Below are positions 27,001 through 35,459 of a stretch of 64,000 nt of DNA, in pieces. The notes beneath the pieces are model-generated. The model was not told where the DNA came from, ran no database searches, and saw only the letters and a program-made list of their open reading frames with translations. How positions within the stretch are numbered: position 1 is the first letter of the stretch; each line of letters begins with the position of its first letter. The position numbers were made by a program, and so were the translations under genes. This DNA is from Roseibium algicola (GTDB lineage: Bacteria; Pseudomonadota; Alphaproteobacteria; Rhizobiales; Stappiaceae), in NCBI RefSeq assembly GCF_001999245.1, contig NZ_CP019631.1:124001-188000 (forward strand), read 5' to 3'.

Positions 27001-30000
27001 CCACCGACATCGACCGTGAACGAATAGGAAGCTCCCGCATCCGACAGGCGCTTGATCTGTTTCTTCAAGGCCCCGATGGCGTCAAGAACCTTGTGGGACG
27101 ACGCGTCATTGCCGAGCGATCCGCCGATCCCGCCGCCGCCGCCGATGGATTGCAGCACGACACCGTCCGAGTCGCCGCCGAAGGTTTCGATGCGGCCGTA
27201 TTGTTCGGCGTAGATGGTACCGCCGTTGCCGCCGCTTCCACCAATGGCTCCAACACCCAGGGACATGCTGCCGGAGACGCTGCTGGCGCCAACGCCAAGG
27301 TAGACGGTGCCACCCTGCGAATTACCGCCACCGCCACCGATGGACTGCCCGACCAGACCCTTGGAGCCCGATCCCTGCGTCTGGACCGTGTAGCCGGCAA
27401 AGTTATGGATCTCGACGGAGGAGCCGTCACCGCCCGAACCTCCCTGGCCACCCAGGGAAATCTTCGCTTCCAGCGAAGCGATACCGCCTTGCGAATAGGC
27501 GTTGCTGTTGCCTAGGCCACCGTTACCGCCGCCGCCGCCAATCGATTGCGCCAGAACGCCATGGGCACCGTCACCAAAAGTGAAAAGCGTGCTTTCCGGG
27601 GCCAAACTCGTGAGTTTCGTTGCAGTAGTGCTGCCTGAATTGGAAGACGAGCCGTAGGTTCCGAGGGTTACGTTGACTTCCCCGCCATTGCCGCCGCCGG
27701 ATGTCGTGAACGCATAATCCGAATTGAAGTCGCTCAGGACGTTGCCCGTGCCGCCGCCCAGAGCAACGGTAGCGGTGGATTCCACAGTGTCCTTGTCGCC
27801 AAGCGTGGCTGTCAGCGCGGAGGCATCGCCGCCGTTGCCGCCGCCGCCACCAACCGATTGGGCCAGGATCCCGTGAGAGGCGTCGCCGATTGTCGTGAGC
27901 CTGGAGGGTTGGTCGTAGGTGATGGTCACGTCGCCGCCGGCTCCCGCATTGCCGCCGTTGCCGCCTACCGTTGCCACATAGTTGAAGGCGAGGGGAACGC
28001 CGGTGCCGGTTGGAGCGGCAACCAGGAAATCGCCGGCGGATGTCGAGCCGCCATTGCCGCCACCGCCGCCAATCGATTGCGCTAGAATACCGGTGGCATT
28101 GTTGGGGGCGTATTTGGAGGTGGAAGACGCGGAAAGTCCGGTGGCGATGGTGCCGCTTGAAAGATCGATTGTGACGTCGTCCCCGTCGCCTCCGTCGCCG
28201 CCGCTGCCGCCGAGGACAAAGGCGGCGTTGAAGCCGATGGTCGCGTCAAAGTAATTGGCGCTGCCACCCGTGCCCCCACCACCACCGATGGACTGTGCGA
28301 GGACAGCTGTCGACTGAGCGCCGGAGGTCGCGGCGTAAAACTGGTTCTGGGTCAGGGAAACGGTTCCACCGTCACCGCCATCGCCGCCGCTGCCCCCCAT
28401 CTGGAAGGCGAGGAACGAAAGGACGCTGAAATTCTTGACGCTGCCGCCGTTGCCGCCGCCGCCGCCGATGGACTGGGCGATCAGCCCAGGTGCGAATACG
28501 CCGGTTGTGGTGATGTGCGCGTTGCCGTTGCTTGTGGCAGCCAGAAGTGAGGGAAGGTCGGAGTAAACGCATCCGCCGGTGTTGTCGACGCAGACCTCGC
28601 CGCCGTCACCACCGAGGTCGGCGGAACCGCCGACGCCGATGGAGGCGATGGTCGACAGGGTTTGCACGCTGCCGCCGTTGCCGCCGCCGCCGCCAACAGA
28701 CTGGAAGATGGCTCCAGGAGAATAGCCGCCGGAGGTGACGATGGTTCCGATGTTCGGAATGGCGACCGTTCCGCCATTTCCGCCCGCTGAGCCCTGACCG
28801 CCTACGCCGACAGTGCCGGTGCTGTCGCCGCCGGACCCGCCGCCGCCGCCAATCGATTGCGCCAGAATACCGGCTGAGGAAGCGCCTTTGGTCCTGACGG
28901 TGTCCGTATTCGAAACGCCGACGTAACTTCCGTTGGACGTTGTCGATCCGGCAGCGCTGCCGCCAACGCTGACAAACCCGCTGGAAGATCCCGCGGCACC
29001 GCCGCCACCGCCGACCGACTGGGCGATGATGCCGAGCGAGTTGAAGCCGTTGGTCGTGATGTCCGCGCTTGAGTTGACCGTTACGGTACCGGCTGCGCCT
29101 CCACCGGCGCCATCGCCGCCCAGTCCAACCAGGGTTGAGGCATCGATCCCGCCGGTTCCGCCACTTCCTGCGATCGACTGCGCGACGACACCGAAGGCAT
29201 GGTCTGCTGCCGTTGAGACCGTCGCACTGCCAAGCGAAAGGGTGACGTTTCCGGCATCGCCGCCATTGCCGCCGTTGCCGCTCTGACCGCCGAGAACACT
29301 CTGAAAATCGCTCCCCGTTCCGCCGCCGCCGCCGATGGAGTGCAGCGCGATGGCTGCGGAAAAAGCGCCGCTTGTCTCAATACTGGTATCGCCTGAGACA
29401 GTGACGGAAACCGCGCCGGCATCGCCGCCGAAACCGCCGCCGCCACCGGTGCCGGCGAGAGCCGTGCCGTCGCCGCCGTCTCCGCCTTCACCGCCGATAC
29501 TCTGTGCCAGCACGCCGTACACATTAGCGCCACTTGTCTCGATGGATTTTCCGTCTTGAAGAGATACCGACACGGATCCTGCCGTACCGCCATCGCCGCC
29601 GCTATGATCCTTGGTGGGGCCGGTGCCCCCCTTGCCGCCGAGGCTTTTTGCGCCGATTGCTGCGCTCGGTTCGTAGCTGCCGCCGGTAACATCGAGGACG
29701 AGCCTGGCTGAGTTGGTGATCGAGACGTTGCCGCCGTTGCCGCCATCGCCGCCGTCGTCGCTGTTGTCAGTCGAGGCGGTGCCGGCGCCGCCTTCGCTTA
29801 ACCCATAGAGAACGAACAGGCCGTCGCCCCCAGCCGTGGTGACGTCCCAGTAGATGTCGCCGTTCATGGCGTTGTTGATCGTGACTGTTCCACCAGCACC
29901 GGCATTGCCGTTGTTATCGCCGCCTCTACCGCCAAAGGATCTGGCGATGAAACCGCCGCCTTCTCCAAGCCCCTGAAAGCGGTTGCTGCTCGAACCGACG

Positions 30001-30731
30001 GTGAAGCTGCTCGGGGCGGTGTTGTTGACGGTGACGCTGCCGCCGTCACCGCCCTTGCCGCCATATTGGTCGGACAGGACGCTGTTGTTCTGGTTGCCTC
30101 CTGTTCCGCCGTTGCTTTCGGCAACAAAAATCGCAAATCCGAAATTGGCGTAACCAACGGCGGTATAGCTTGCAATGCCGTTGTTGGTGACTTGAACCGA
30201 GCCACCGTTGCCGCCCGCGCCACCGTTCGAATTGTTATCCCCGTTGGATTGATCGCCTTCGCCGCCGCTGGATTGGGCGAAGATGCCCATTGCAAATTGG
30301 CTGACTTCCGACACGCTGATGTCGATATTTGACTGATTGCCGATTGTAACTGTTCCGCCAGCGCCGGCTGCGCCGGAGTCCTCGCCTGCCGCCCCTCTGG
30401 ACTCGACATACCAGTTTGCGTAGATGCCCTCGCTGGTTGGGATAACCATACTCTGCTGGCCGTAATTCTGGATCGTGATGCCAGGGGCCTGGGCGCCAGC
30501 GGTTGCACCCGTTGCAGTCAGATTGACGTCGGTGACCTCCGTGCCGGAATTGAAGGTGCAAACCCAAGGATCGCCGGAATCGTCACACAGGGAATCCGCC
30601 AGGGCGGGGGCTGAAAGGCACAGGCTCGCAACGGATGCGGTGGACAGCAACAGCGATTTAACGCGAATGTTTTTTCTGACCGAAGGACGGGAGACCTGGT
30701 CTTTTCCTTCGGTTGTAAGGCCGAGGCCCAT
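24015..30731 (-). CDS. Giant glycine-rich autotransporter (type Va)
   Basis: This 2238-residue surface protein has a signal peptide with an extended basic N-terminus, cleaved near residue 45 (SAPALADSLC). The passenger (about residues 46-1900) carries some 25 units of ~50-70 residues, each with a core like ILAQSIGGGGGNGG followed by variable strands ending in VTVN or VSLS. This fits a right-handed beta-helix with glycine loops. Residues ~1960-2238 form the outer-membrane barrel ending in LRLSIPF. The ATG at 30731 follows AGGGA. Adhesion, aggregation or biofilm roles are usual for such proteins. It is divergent from a LytS/LytTR pair that may regulate it. Confidence 0.9.
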   Translation of the reverse strand: MGLGLTTEGKDQVSRPSVRKNIRVKSLLLSTASVASLCLSAPALADSLCDDSGDPWVCTFNSGTEVTDVNLTATGATAGAQAPGITIQNYGQQSMVIPTSEGIYANWYVESRGAAGEDSGAAGAGGTVTIGNQSNIDISVSEVSQFAMGIFAQSSGGEGDQSNGDNNSNGGAGGNGGSVQVTNNGIASYTAVGYANFGFAIFVAESNGGTGGNQNNSVLSDQYGGKGGDGGSVTVNNTAPSSFTVGSSSNRFQGLGEGGGFIARSFGGRGGDNNGNAGAGGTVTINNAMNGDIYWDVTTAGGDGLFVLYGLSEGGAGTASTDNSDDGGDGGNGGNVSITNSARLVLDVTGGSYEPSAAIGAKSLGGKGGTGPTKDHSGGDGGTAGSVSVSLQDGKSIETSGANVYGVLAQSIGGEGGDGGDGTALAGTGGGGGFGGDAGAVSVTVSGDTSIETSGAFSAAIALHSIGGGGGTGSDFQSVLGGQSGNGGNGGDAGNVTLSLGSATVSTAADHAFGVVAQSIAGSGGTGGIDASTLVGLGGDGAGGGAAGTVTVNSSADITTNGFNSLGIIAQSVGGGGGAAGSSSGFVSVGGSAAGSTTSNGSYVGVSNTDTVRTKGASSAGILAQSIGGGGGSGGDSTGTVGVGGQGSAGGNGGTVAIPNIGTIVTSGGYSPGAIFQSVGGGGGNGGSVQTLSTIASIGVGGSADLGGDGGEVCVDNTGGCVYSDLPSLLAATSNGNAHITTTGVFAPGLIAQSIGGGGGNGGSVKNFSVLSFLAFQMGGSGGDGGDGGTVSLTQNQFYAATSGAQSTAVLAQSIGGGGGTGGSANYFDATIGFNAAFVLGGSGGDGGDGDDVTIDLSSGTIATGLSASSTSKYAPNNATGILAQSIGGGGGNGGSTSAGDFLVAAPTGTGVPLAFNYVATVGGNGGNAGAGGDVTITYDQPSRLTTIGDASHGILAQSVGGGGGNGGDASALTATLGDKDTVESTATVALGGGTGNVLSDFNSDYAFTTSGGGNGGEVNVTLGTYGSSSNSGSTTATKLTSLAPESTLFTFGDGAHGVLAQSIGGGGGNGGLGNSNAYSQGGIASLEAKISLGGQGGSGGDGSSVEIHNFAGYTVQTQGSGSKGLVGQSIGGGGGNSQGGTVYLGVGASSVSGSMSLGVGAIGGSGGNGGTIYAEQYGRIETFGGDSDGVVLQSIGGGGGIGGSLGNDASSHKVLDAIGALKKQIKRLSDAGASYSFTVDVGGGGGSGGDGNQVRYYHDGQIITKGAWADGVVLQSIGGGGGQGGSSTASGSEVSASIELAVGGRGGSGGDGGEVAVWLADGNSNFVNTAGFAATGMTMQSIGGGGGQGGDGSDNQTGTLAIGGDGGGTGGAGGDGGQVHTYDTSAVTITTSGNDAAALVAQSIGGGGGTGGVGSSAETTRVDGSELSVSVGGSGGVAGNGGTIDLTMDTTIATYGNRSHGVLLQSIGGGGGYGVTGSVEGGLDLAIGGTGGAAGNGDAVTFQLTGGAGIQTRGDGAFGLVAQSIGGGGGLAGDATGGSMTNATANLTSGGASGNGGQITLDIDAPITVTGNESIGIIAQSIGGGGGISGTGTGGVAGLMSTDSTGTAGAIDLEIASQVYASGSRSSGVFAQSQGADGNGTIGITVDGQGNVQGGTDTDAAAIRVSNGLNNTLALNDNAIVQSGASRDGTDDTGSYAIWYTGTGTTADGAILNVTVNDTASLFGDVVLTNADGGSAGTVTNNSPNTLADGYLYDANVVNNGRFVLGRARDPGKTVITGNFTQSAQGFLVADIDLNNFDSDWLEVRGDATLAGTLGLKTISLLPDRKTKVLSVGGSVTGTLTPQDSLIFDYLFNPEGSDYYFQVTGADFTPNGKVKLNRDQKAVAENLQNIWDRGGNNIFGTLFGAIADEVDNQSGSYADTLNQLLPRTGLAAVVEQTFEMLSFGDSLMSCPVFEGDGAGITEGSCGWARATGGTGHRSAIGNSPSYNANALTYQLGGQREIAPGWFIGGAAAFQQTWISQASGTVKGDGKAGYLGASLKREIGAWTLSAAAAGSYGATRFDRNLSISDLSETISSSPDVLAGSVRARIARTFAATNVYVKPYVDFDAIYSRVGDYRESGDYGLEFDSTGHWNFAATPSIEIGSRLRYKDGKDLRVYGKLGVSFLSSDQWETDARFTNRAGGTGSFKTSLEHEDLFASIGAGLQLTSIEGVDLRLEYNGRFSENLATNSGSLRLSIPF

Positions 30732-30757
30732 TTTCTTATCCCTGAAACAATTGGCTT

Positions 30758-30782
30758 AAAAAGTTTTGAGACGGAACTTTTT
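30758..30782. promoter_or_regulatory. Inverted repeat upstream of the autotransporter
   Basis: AAAAAGTT and AACTTTTT are perfect inverted copies separated by nine bases, 27 bases upstream of the autotransporter start in the 204-base divergent gap. It could be an operator, possibly for the neighbouring LytTR regulator, or a leader hairpin. Confidence 0.45.
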
Positions 30783-30935
30783 GCTCTTCCTCGTCAGGAA
30801 TAACTATGGTTGCAGGGCAGCGGGTTTCACTGCAAATTCGATGAACCAGCTGAAATCATCGATGAAATTGTGGGCCGTGCCGCAGGAGCGGTCCTATATT
30901 GAAAGTTACCTTTCCAGTACGAGATTGCTTGTATC

Positions 30936-32078
30936 ATGCTTTTAGATGAAGCCGTTCCGGCGACGACACGCAGGACTGTCTCCACTCCAGAAGAAGACGT
31001 CCGCGTGCACGCCGTCAGTAAGTCTCATCACGAGGAGCGCCTGCAGCCAGAGACCGAGCATCTCTTCTGGAAACTTCAGATCGGCGGCTGGTTGTTCATA
31101 GCCGTTTATGGCTTTTTCGCCCGGGTGGTGACGTTCTCCGACTTCCGGCTTGCGTTCACGTTGACCCTTTCGATGGACCTGGTCGGCTTTCTGCTGACGA
31201 GCGCTGCCCATCACTATGTTCTCCGGAACGTCCAGCGGCTGATCACGATTCCGGTGTTCCTGGGGGCGGCGGCGTTTTCGCTCGCGTGCGGCACCTTGCA
31301 GATGTATCTAGCCTGGTTTCTGCGCGACCTGCTTTTTCCTGAAGCTCTGCCCTTCAACACGCCTCTGACGCCGGTCGTTTATTACACTTCGGTTCTGCTG
31401 GGCTGGATGCTGGCCTATTTTTGCCTGAGGTCCGATTACGAGGCGCGGATCGCGCGGTTGCGGCGCAGCGAGGCGCTTGCGGAGGCCATGCGTTCCGAAC
31501 TGGAACAGCTGCGGCTGCAACTGGCGCCTCACTTCCTGTTCAATGCGCTCAATTCCGTCGCTTCGGAAATTCACGAACGGCCCGACACCGCGCTTGAAAT
31601 GGTGAGGGAAATTGCAGGTTACCTGCGCTATTGCCTGAACCAGCAGCGCCGGGACCTCTGTCCGCTGTCGGAAGAAGTGGAGGCGATGAACGCTTATCTG
31701 CGCATCCAGGAAATCCGGTTTGAAGACAAGCTTCAATGCACCGTCAGCGTCGACGAAACCGTCAGGGACATGATCGTTCCCCACATGATTCTGCAGGGGC
31801 TCGTGGAAAATGCGGTCAAGCACGGGTTAAAGCATCAGTCGAACCGTATCGACATTCACGTTTCTGTCAGCCGTCTCGGCAAGGAAGAGGTCGAGGTTTC
31901 GGTCACTAACTCAGGGAAAATTTCGGAAACGGACCCGACACGGAAATCGATCGGTCATGCCAACCTCAGAAAACGCCTGCAGCTCTACTATCCGGAAATG
32001 CACGAGTTCAGCCTGCGTGAGGGACAAGGCATGGTCGTTGCACGCATCTTGCTTAAAGGTCCGGCATGCTCCGTGTAG
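30936..32078 (+). CDS. LytS/YehU-type sensor histidine kinase
   Basis: The 380-residue protein has a ~45-residue cytoplasmic start, about four transmembrane helices (residues ~47-160), a short coiled stretch (RSEALAEAMRSELEQLRLQ), and a His_kinase domain with the phospho-accepting His199 in LAPHFLFNALNS. The ATPase domain follows, with N-box VENAVKHGLKH. There is no extracellular sensor domain, so it senses through the membrane part, as in LytS-like proteins. It overlaps the LytTR regulator gene by 13 bases and forms a two-component system with it. The start has only a weak ribosome site. Confidence 0.9.
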   Translation: MLLDEAVPATTRRTVSTPEEDVRVHAVSKSHHEERLQPETEHLFWKLQIGGWLFIAVYGFFARVVTFSDFRLAFTLTLSMDLVGFLLTSAAHHYVLRNVQRLITIPVFLGAAAFSLACGTLQMYLAWFLRDLLFPEALPFNTPLTPVVYYTSVLLGWMLAYFCLRSDYEARIARLRRSEALAEAMRSELEQLRLQLAPHFLFNALNSVASEIHERPDTALEMVREIAGYLRYCLNQQRRDLCPLSEEVEAMNAYLRIQEIRFEDKLQCTVSVDETVRDMIVPHMILQGLVENAVKHGLKHQSNRIDIHVSVSRLGKEEVEVSVTNSGKISETDPTRKSIGHANLRKRLQLYYPEMHEFSLREGQGMVVARILLKGPACSV

Positions 32079-32812
32079 TTCTGGTTGACGACGAGCCTTC
32101 CGCCAGGCGCGGCCTCAGGCGAATGCTTGCCGGATTTCCCGACATTGCTGTGAGTGGTGAAGCGGGGGACCTCGAGTCTGCCCGGCAAGTGATGCATGAG
32201 GTCCGCCCGGATGCGATTTTCCTTGATGTGGAACTGACCAACGGCAAGGGTCTTGACCTTGCAACGGACCTGCCGCCCGAAACCTTCGTGATCGTCGTCA
32301 GTGCATACGATCTATACGCGATCGACGCCTTTGATGTAGCCGCACTCGATTTCCTTGTGAAACCGGTCAAGCCGGAGCGGCTGGAAACAGCGATTGGTCG
32401 TCTGCGAGAAAGACTGCCGCCGGTCCCGTCCACTCCGGATAACAATGTGTCCCCAACCTTGGTCACAGCGCAGGGTCGTCTTCAATTCAAGACCAGTTCA
32501 GCGTCGATCCTGGTGTCCCACGATGCAGTTGCCTTTCTGCGGGCCGAAGGGGACTATACCCGCGTCTATCTGGAAAACGGTCAGCAACACCTCGCCAATG
32601 GCCTCCTGCGCGTTTTCGAAACCAGGCTTCCAGCACCGCCTTTTCACCGGCTGGATCGTTCCACTATCGTGAACTGCGCACAGATCCAGCGCGTCAATTG
32701 GCACGCTAGCGGACGCAGCAGCATTCATTTCTCGAATGGGAGCAATGTCGTTGAGATTGGGCGCCCTGCATCAAAGAGATTGCGCTCCATTTTGCAGCTG
32801 AGCGGAGGCTGA
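32066..32812 (+). CDS. LytTR-family response regulator
   Basis: The 248-residue regulator has a receiver domain with acidic pocket VDDEPS, phospho-acceptor Asp in AIFLDVEL and conserved Lys in LDFLVKPVKP. After a ~20-residue linker comes a LytTR DNA-binding domain (residues ~140-245) with AEGDYTRVYLENG and FHRLDRSTIVNCAQI. LytTR proteins usually bind paired imperfect repeats and control surface or secreted factors. The nearest candidate target is the divergent autotransporter gene. Confidence 0.92.
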   Translation: MLRVVLVDDEPSARRGLRRMLAGFPDIAVSGEAGDLESARQVMHEVRPDAIFLDVELTNGKGLDLATDLPPETFVIVVSAYDLYAIDAFDVAALDFLVKPVKPERLETAIGRLRERLPPVPSTPDNNVSPTLVTAQGRLQFKTSSASILVSHDAVAFLRAEGDYTRVYLENGQQHLANGLLRVFETRLPAPPFHRLDRSTIVNCAQIQRVNWHASGRSSIHFSNGSNVVEIGRPASKRLRSILQLSGG

Positions 32813-32886
32813 AAACCGGCGATTGGCGTCCTGGCTCTGGTCGCTGTTGCCAATCTTGGAACGTCCGACAAGGAACGCCAAGCAGT

Positions 32887-33225
32887 TCAGGAACCTTTCC
32901 GAAGCAATATGACGGTTCCTGCCGGATCGCATGTCCAATGGCCGGTGACATCTGTCAGCGGCTCCAGTTCATCGCGTTTGGGAGATCCCAATGCTGCCAG
33001 GGCATTCGTGGGATCCTCATCGAACAGTTCTATCCAGACGTCCGTCTGGCTTTGATGCGGCACGCGGTCGATCCACAATGTCATGGGGCCGAACGAGAAG
33101 CCGGTGCTGTCCTTCAGTTCACGCGTCACCTTCAGCCCGATCTTGTCCCGGTAGAAGGCTACGGTTTCGTCCCACCGATACAGCGGCACCTTGATCGCGA
33201 TGTTCTTGCCCGGTTCCATTTCCAA
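32887..33225 (-). CDS. VOC-family (glyoxalase/dioxygenase fold) protein
   Basis: The 112-residue protein has one vicinal-oxygen-chelate module pair: IAIKVPLYRWDETVAFYRDKIGLKV at the start and DPAGTVILLRKG at the end. A DVWIELFDED strand sits mid-protein. It may be an enzyme or a ligand-binding antibiotic-resistance-like protein; metal-binding residues cannot be assigned with confidence. It is 21 bases downstream of the SRPBCC gene and probably co-transcribed under the ArsR repressor. Confidence 0.78.
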   Translation of the reverse strand: MEMEPGKNIAIKVPLYRWDETVAFYRDKIGLKVTRELKDSTGFSFGPMTLWIDRVPHQSQTDVWIELFDEDPTNALAALGSPKRDELEPLTDVTGHWTCDPAGTVILLRKGS

Positions 33226-33246
33226 TTCCCTTTCGATGCGTGTTGC

Positions 33247-33693
33247 CTATTTGTAAAATCCGTCGCGTAGCCTGATGCCGTTTTCGAGCCAGACCTTCAT
33301 GGCGCAGAGCATACCCGTCCAGCCTTCGCAGTTGCCGAGACAGGACTTCAGACCCGTTTCGGTTCCGGGCCAGCCAAATTCGTTGATGCGGACATAGGTG
33401 CGCCCGTCTTCCAGCTCCTGAAACGTGATGGTCACGGTCGTCCAGGTGCGGGCGTCATCTCCTGCCTCCCACTGCAGAACGACTTTTTCGTTCGGCACCA
33501 CCTCCTGCACCAGAACAGGAAATGCACCGGGAAAGTCATGAAAGTCCCAGGTCACCTCCGCACCCGCTTCAATGCGGCCTTGGGCTCCTCCGGTCGTGAA
33601 GAATTCCGAAAGCTGTGCCGGGTCGACGACAGCCTCAAACACCTCCGCGACGGGTTTAGAAATCCTCCCGCCGACTGTGAATTTCAGTTCCAT
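33247..33693 (-). CDS. SRPBCC/AHSA1-domain protein
   Basis: The 148-residue START-like protein opens with VGGRISKPVAEVFEAVVDP and contains WDFHDFPGAFPVLV and VTITFQELEDGRTYVRI, the normal AHSA1 strand pattern with a hydrophobic ligand cavity. The ATG at 33693 follows AAGGAA; an upstream ATG at 33744 would overlap the operator. AHSA1 genes next to ArsR-type repressors are very common, but their ligands are mostly unknown. It is divergent from the arsR-like gene with only 49 bases between. Confidence 0.85.
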   Translation of the reverse strand: MELKFTVGGRISKPVAEVFEAVVDPAQLSEFFTTGGAQGRIEAGAEVTWDFHDFPGAFPVLVQEVVPNEKVVLQWEAGDDARTWTTVTITFQELEDGRTYVRINEFGWPGTETGLKSCLGNCEGWTGMLCAMKVWLENGIRLRDGFYK

Positions 33694-33724
33694 GGCCCTG
33701 TTCCTTGTTGCCTTGCGAGCTATT

Positions 33725-33744
33725 ATGTTATAAAAATATAACAT
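33725..33744. promoter_or_regulatory. ArsR operator overlapping the repressor start codon
   Basis: ATGTTATA-AAAA-TATAACAT is a perfect 20-base palindrome. Its last two bases are the first two of the arsR ATG. TATAAA at 33729-33734 and TTGTTG at 33705-33710 (18-base spacing) could form a rightward promoter starting at or next to the ATG. A repressor bound here would block both directions. Confidence 0.7.
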
Positions 33745-34120
33745 GTCAACAGATGATCAGGATGACGCGCTTTTCAAGGCGCTTGGCCACAGGGCGCGCA
33801 GGTACATGCTTGACCTTTTGAAGAAGGGTCCGTTAACCACAGGCCATCTTTGCGAGGCGCTGCCGAAGATAGACCGCTGCACGGTCATGCAGCATCTGAA
33901 GGTTCTGGAAAAAGCCGGGCTGGTGGTGGTCGAGCGGCGTGGGCGGGAGCGGTGGAACCACCTGGATGCACTGCCAATTCAAGCAGTTCACGAGCGCTGG
34001 ATCGGTCCCTACGCTGCTTATGCAGCCAGCATGCTGGGCGCTCTCAAGAAGAGCGTTGAAAAGAGTGGGGAAACTGAGGTGCCAGCAGAAGCTGAAAGCG
34101 ACGACGCCTCACATTCCTGA
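33743..34120 (+). CDS. ArsR-family winged-helix regulator
   Basis: The 125-residue regulator has the ArsR wHTH: FKALGHRARRYMLDLLKKGPLTTGHLCEALPKIDRCTVMQHLKVLEKAGLV. No Cys pair of the metal-binding type is visible, matching the SRPBCC-associated subgroup instead of arsenic sensors. The ATG directly adjoins the palindromic operator and has no upstream ribosome site, so translation may be leaderless. Start sites further in would cut the HTH. It probably represses itself and the divergent SRPBCC-VOC genes. Confidence 0.88.
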   Translation: MSTDDQDDALFKALGHRARRYMLDLLKKGPLTTGHLCEALPKIDRCTVMQHLKVLEKAGLVVVERRGRERWNHLDALPIQAVHERWIGPYAAYAASMLGALKKSVEKSGETEVPAEAESDDASHS

Positions 34121-34200
34121 AGATTGTGGAAGTGGCGTTTGGAGCAGAGCGTTTGCGCCGGATGTTCTCATGCAAGCGTGAGCTCCTGCCGGTGGGGCAA

Positions 34201-34494
34201 TCATCCGCAGCCGGGCGCGCCTTGCATCCAGGTATCTTCCGCGCTTCTAGACAAACAGCAGATCCTGGTTTCGGGATGGCATTGGTCCATCCCGAACAAT
34301 TCGATTTTGGTATCGATGAGGTATAGCGGGAACGCTCTTCCGAGCGCCTGAATCCAGTAATCAATTTCCAGAGAATTTAGATCGTTACATGACTTGCAAT
34401 AACTGGAGAGTGAGTACCCTTTTTCCTGCAAGTCTTCGAGCGTTGTGCAGCTGCTTGTTTCCAATGGCTCAAGAATTCTTATGTTTAAAGACAT
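34201..34494 (-). CDS. Small hypothetical protein, possible zinc-ribbon type
   Basis: This 97-residue open frame lies in a lower-GC stretch between arsR and an acetyltransferase gene. It contains SSYCKSCNDLNSLEIDYWIQALG, resembling a family of small alphaproteobacterial proteins in which a CxxC knuckle is followed by a helix and a second Cys pair. Here the second half is CHPETRICCLSR and then ends unusually, so it may be decayed. The ribosome site is weak. I do not recognise a function. Confidence 0.4.
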   Translation of the reverse strand: MSLNIRILEPLETSSCTTLEDLQEKGYSLSSYCKSCNDLNSLEIDYWIQALGRAFPLYLIDTKIELFGMDQCHPETRICCLSRSAEDTWMQGAPGCG

Positions 34495-34852
34495 TTTTGG
34501 CACACCGTTTTTATTGTCGTAAGCAGCTTCAAGGGCGGTGTTCTTGGTTTTGGGCGATGGGAGCACTTGAAACTTGCATCTTTTTTACCGGTGATTGGGA
34601 ACGTTCTCAATTCGTGGGAGTACTTAAGTATTATTTGAAAGGGGTGTGGCCCTCCCAGGGTTCGGGCAACCGGAAATCATGGCACGATTTTTACGTATTT
34701 AGTCCTGGAACCCGATTGCTTCCCAGACAGGGTTTCCGCCACATCTGCGGGTCGACATTGAACGCGGAACTTCAAATGCCCCCAGTTTCAAAACAGGCCT
34801 TCGTTGCCAAACGCCCTTACAGAATTGCCGCGCGATTGCTGCGAGCCGGGCA

Positions 34853-35296
34853 ATGATGGTTCGGACCGCGCGGTTGGAGGATACCCCGCAACTTCTCCGG
34901 TTGATCCGAGATCATGCGCAGTATGAGGGCGGGAGAGCCACTATCGACAAGTGCGTGTTGAAACGACTGCTTCAGGTCGAGGAGCCACCGGTTCGGATCC
35001 TTGTCGCTGAATCAGATCAGATCGCTGGGTATGCCGCGTTGACGACGGACTATTCGCTCTGGTCCGGAGCGCGCTACGGGCATCTCGACTGCCTTTTCGT
35101 TGCGAAGGAATATCGCGGCAGGGGCGTCGGCCAGATACTGTTCCTGAAGGTGCGTGAAGAAGCGCATTCTGCCGGGTGCGTTCGGCTTGAATGGCAGACG
35201 CCGGACTGGAACCGTCAGGCAACTGAGTTCTACAGAAGAAACGGCGCTGAATCTTTGTCGAAAACCCGCTTTGTCCTGCAGCTTGACGCAGGGTAG
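34853..35296 (+). CDS. GNAT-family N-acetyltransferase
   Basis: The 147-residue protein has the GNAT fold: an N-terminal R(T/I)AxxxD strand (VRTARLEDTPQLLRLI), the LDCLFVAKEYRGRGVG acetyl-CoA-binding loop, and a C-terminal WNRQATEFYRRNGAE segment. It resembles spermidine/diamine-type acetyltransferases in outline (HAQYEGG near the start), but the substrate is unproven. It stands alone with no obvious operon partner. Confidence 0.85.
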   Translation: MMVRTARLEDTPQLLRLIRDHAQYEGGRATIDKCVLKRLLQVEEPPVRILVAESDQIAGYAALTTDYSLWSGARYGHLDCLFVAKEYRGRGVGQILFLKVREEAHSAGCVRLEWQTPDWNRQATEFYRRNGAESLSKTRFVLQLDAG

Positions 35297-35459
35297 AGAG
35301 GGGTAGAACTGACAGCGTGGTCGTACTGGATTAAATCTTCACGAGTGCAGAACTTTTTCGATTAAATAGACCCGGTTTAGAAATGCGGATTCAGGCTTTT
35401 TTCAGCTTTGACGTGCTCAATACTTGAGTGCAAGTTGGCGCTAATGACGAAGACGCAGC

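Noticed and set aside
26589..27515. Plus-strand open frame of 308 codons within the autotransporter
   Set aside because: It arises from glycine-codon repeats (GGC/GCC) read on the opposite strand; no independent motifs.
24800..30700. Short repeats that could be mistaken for a CRISPR or tandem-repeat array
   Set aside because: The repeats vary in spacing and are in frame with a continuous protein; they encode QSIGGGGG units.
34389..34856. Plus-strand open frame of 155 codons before the acetyltransferase
   Set aside because: Translation is rich in Cys/Trp/Arg with no family pattern and no ribosome site; probably random.
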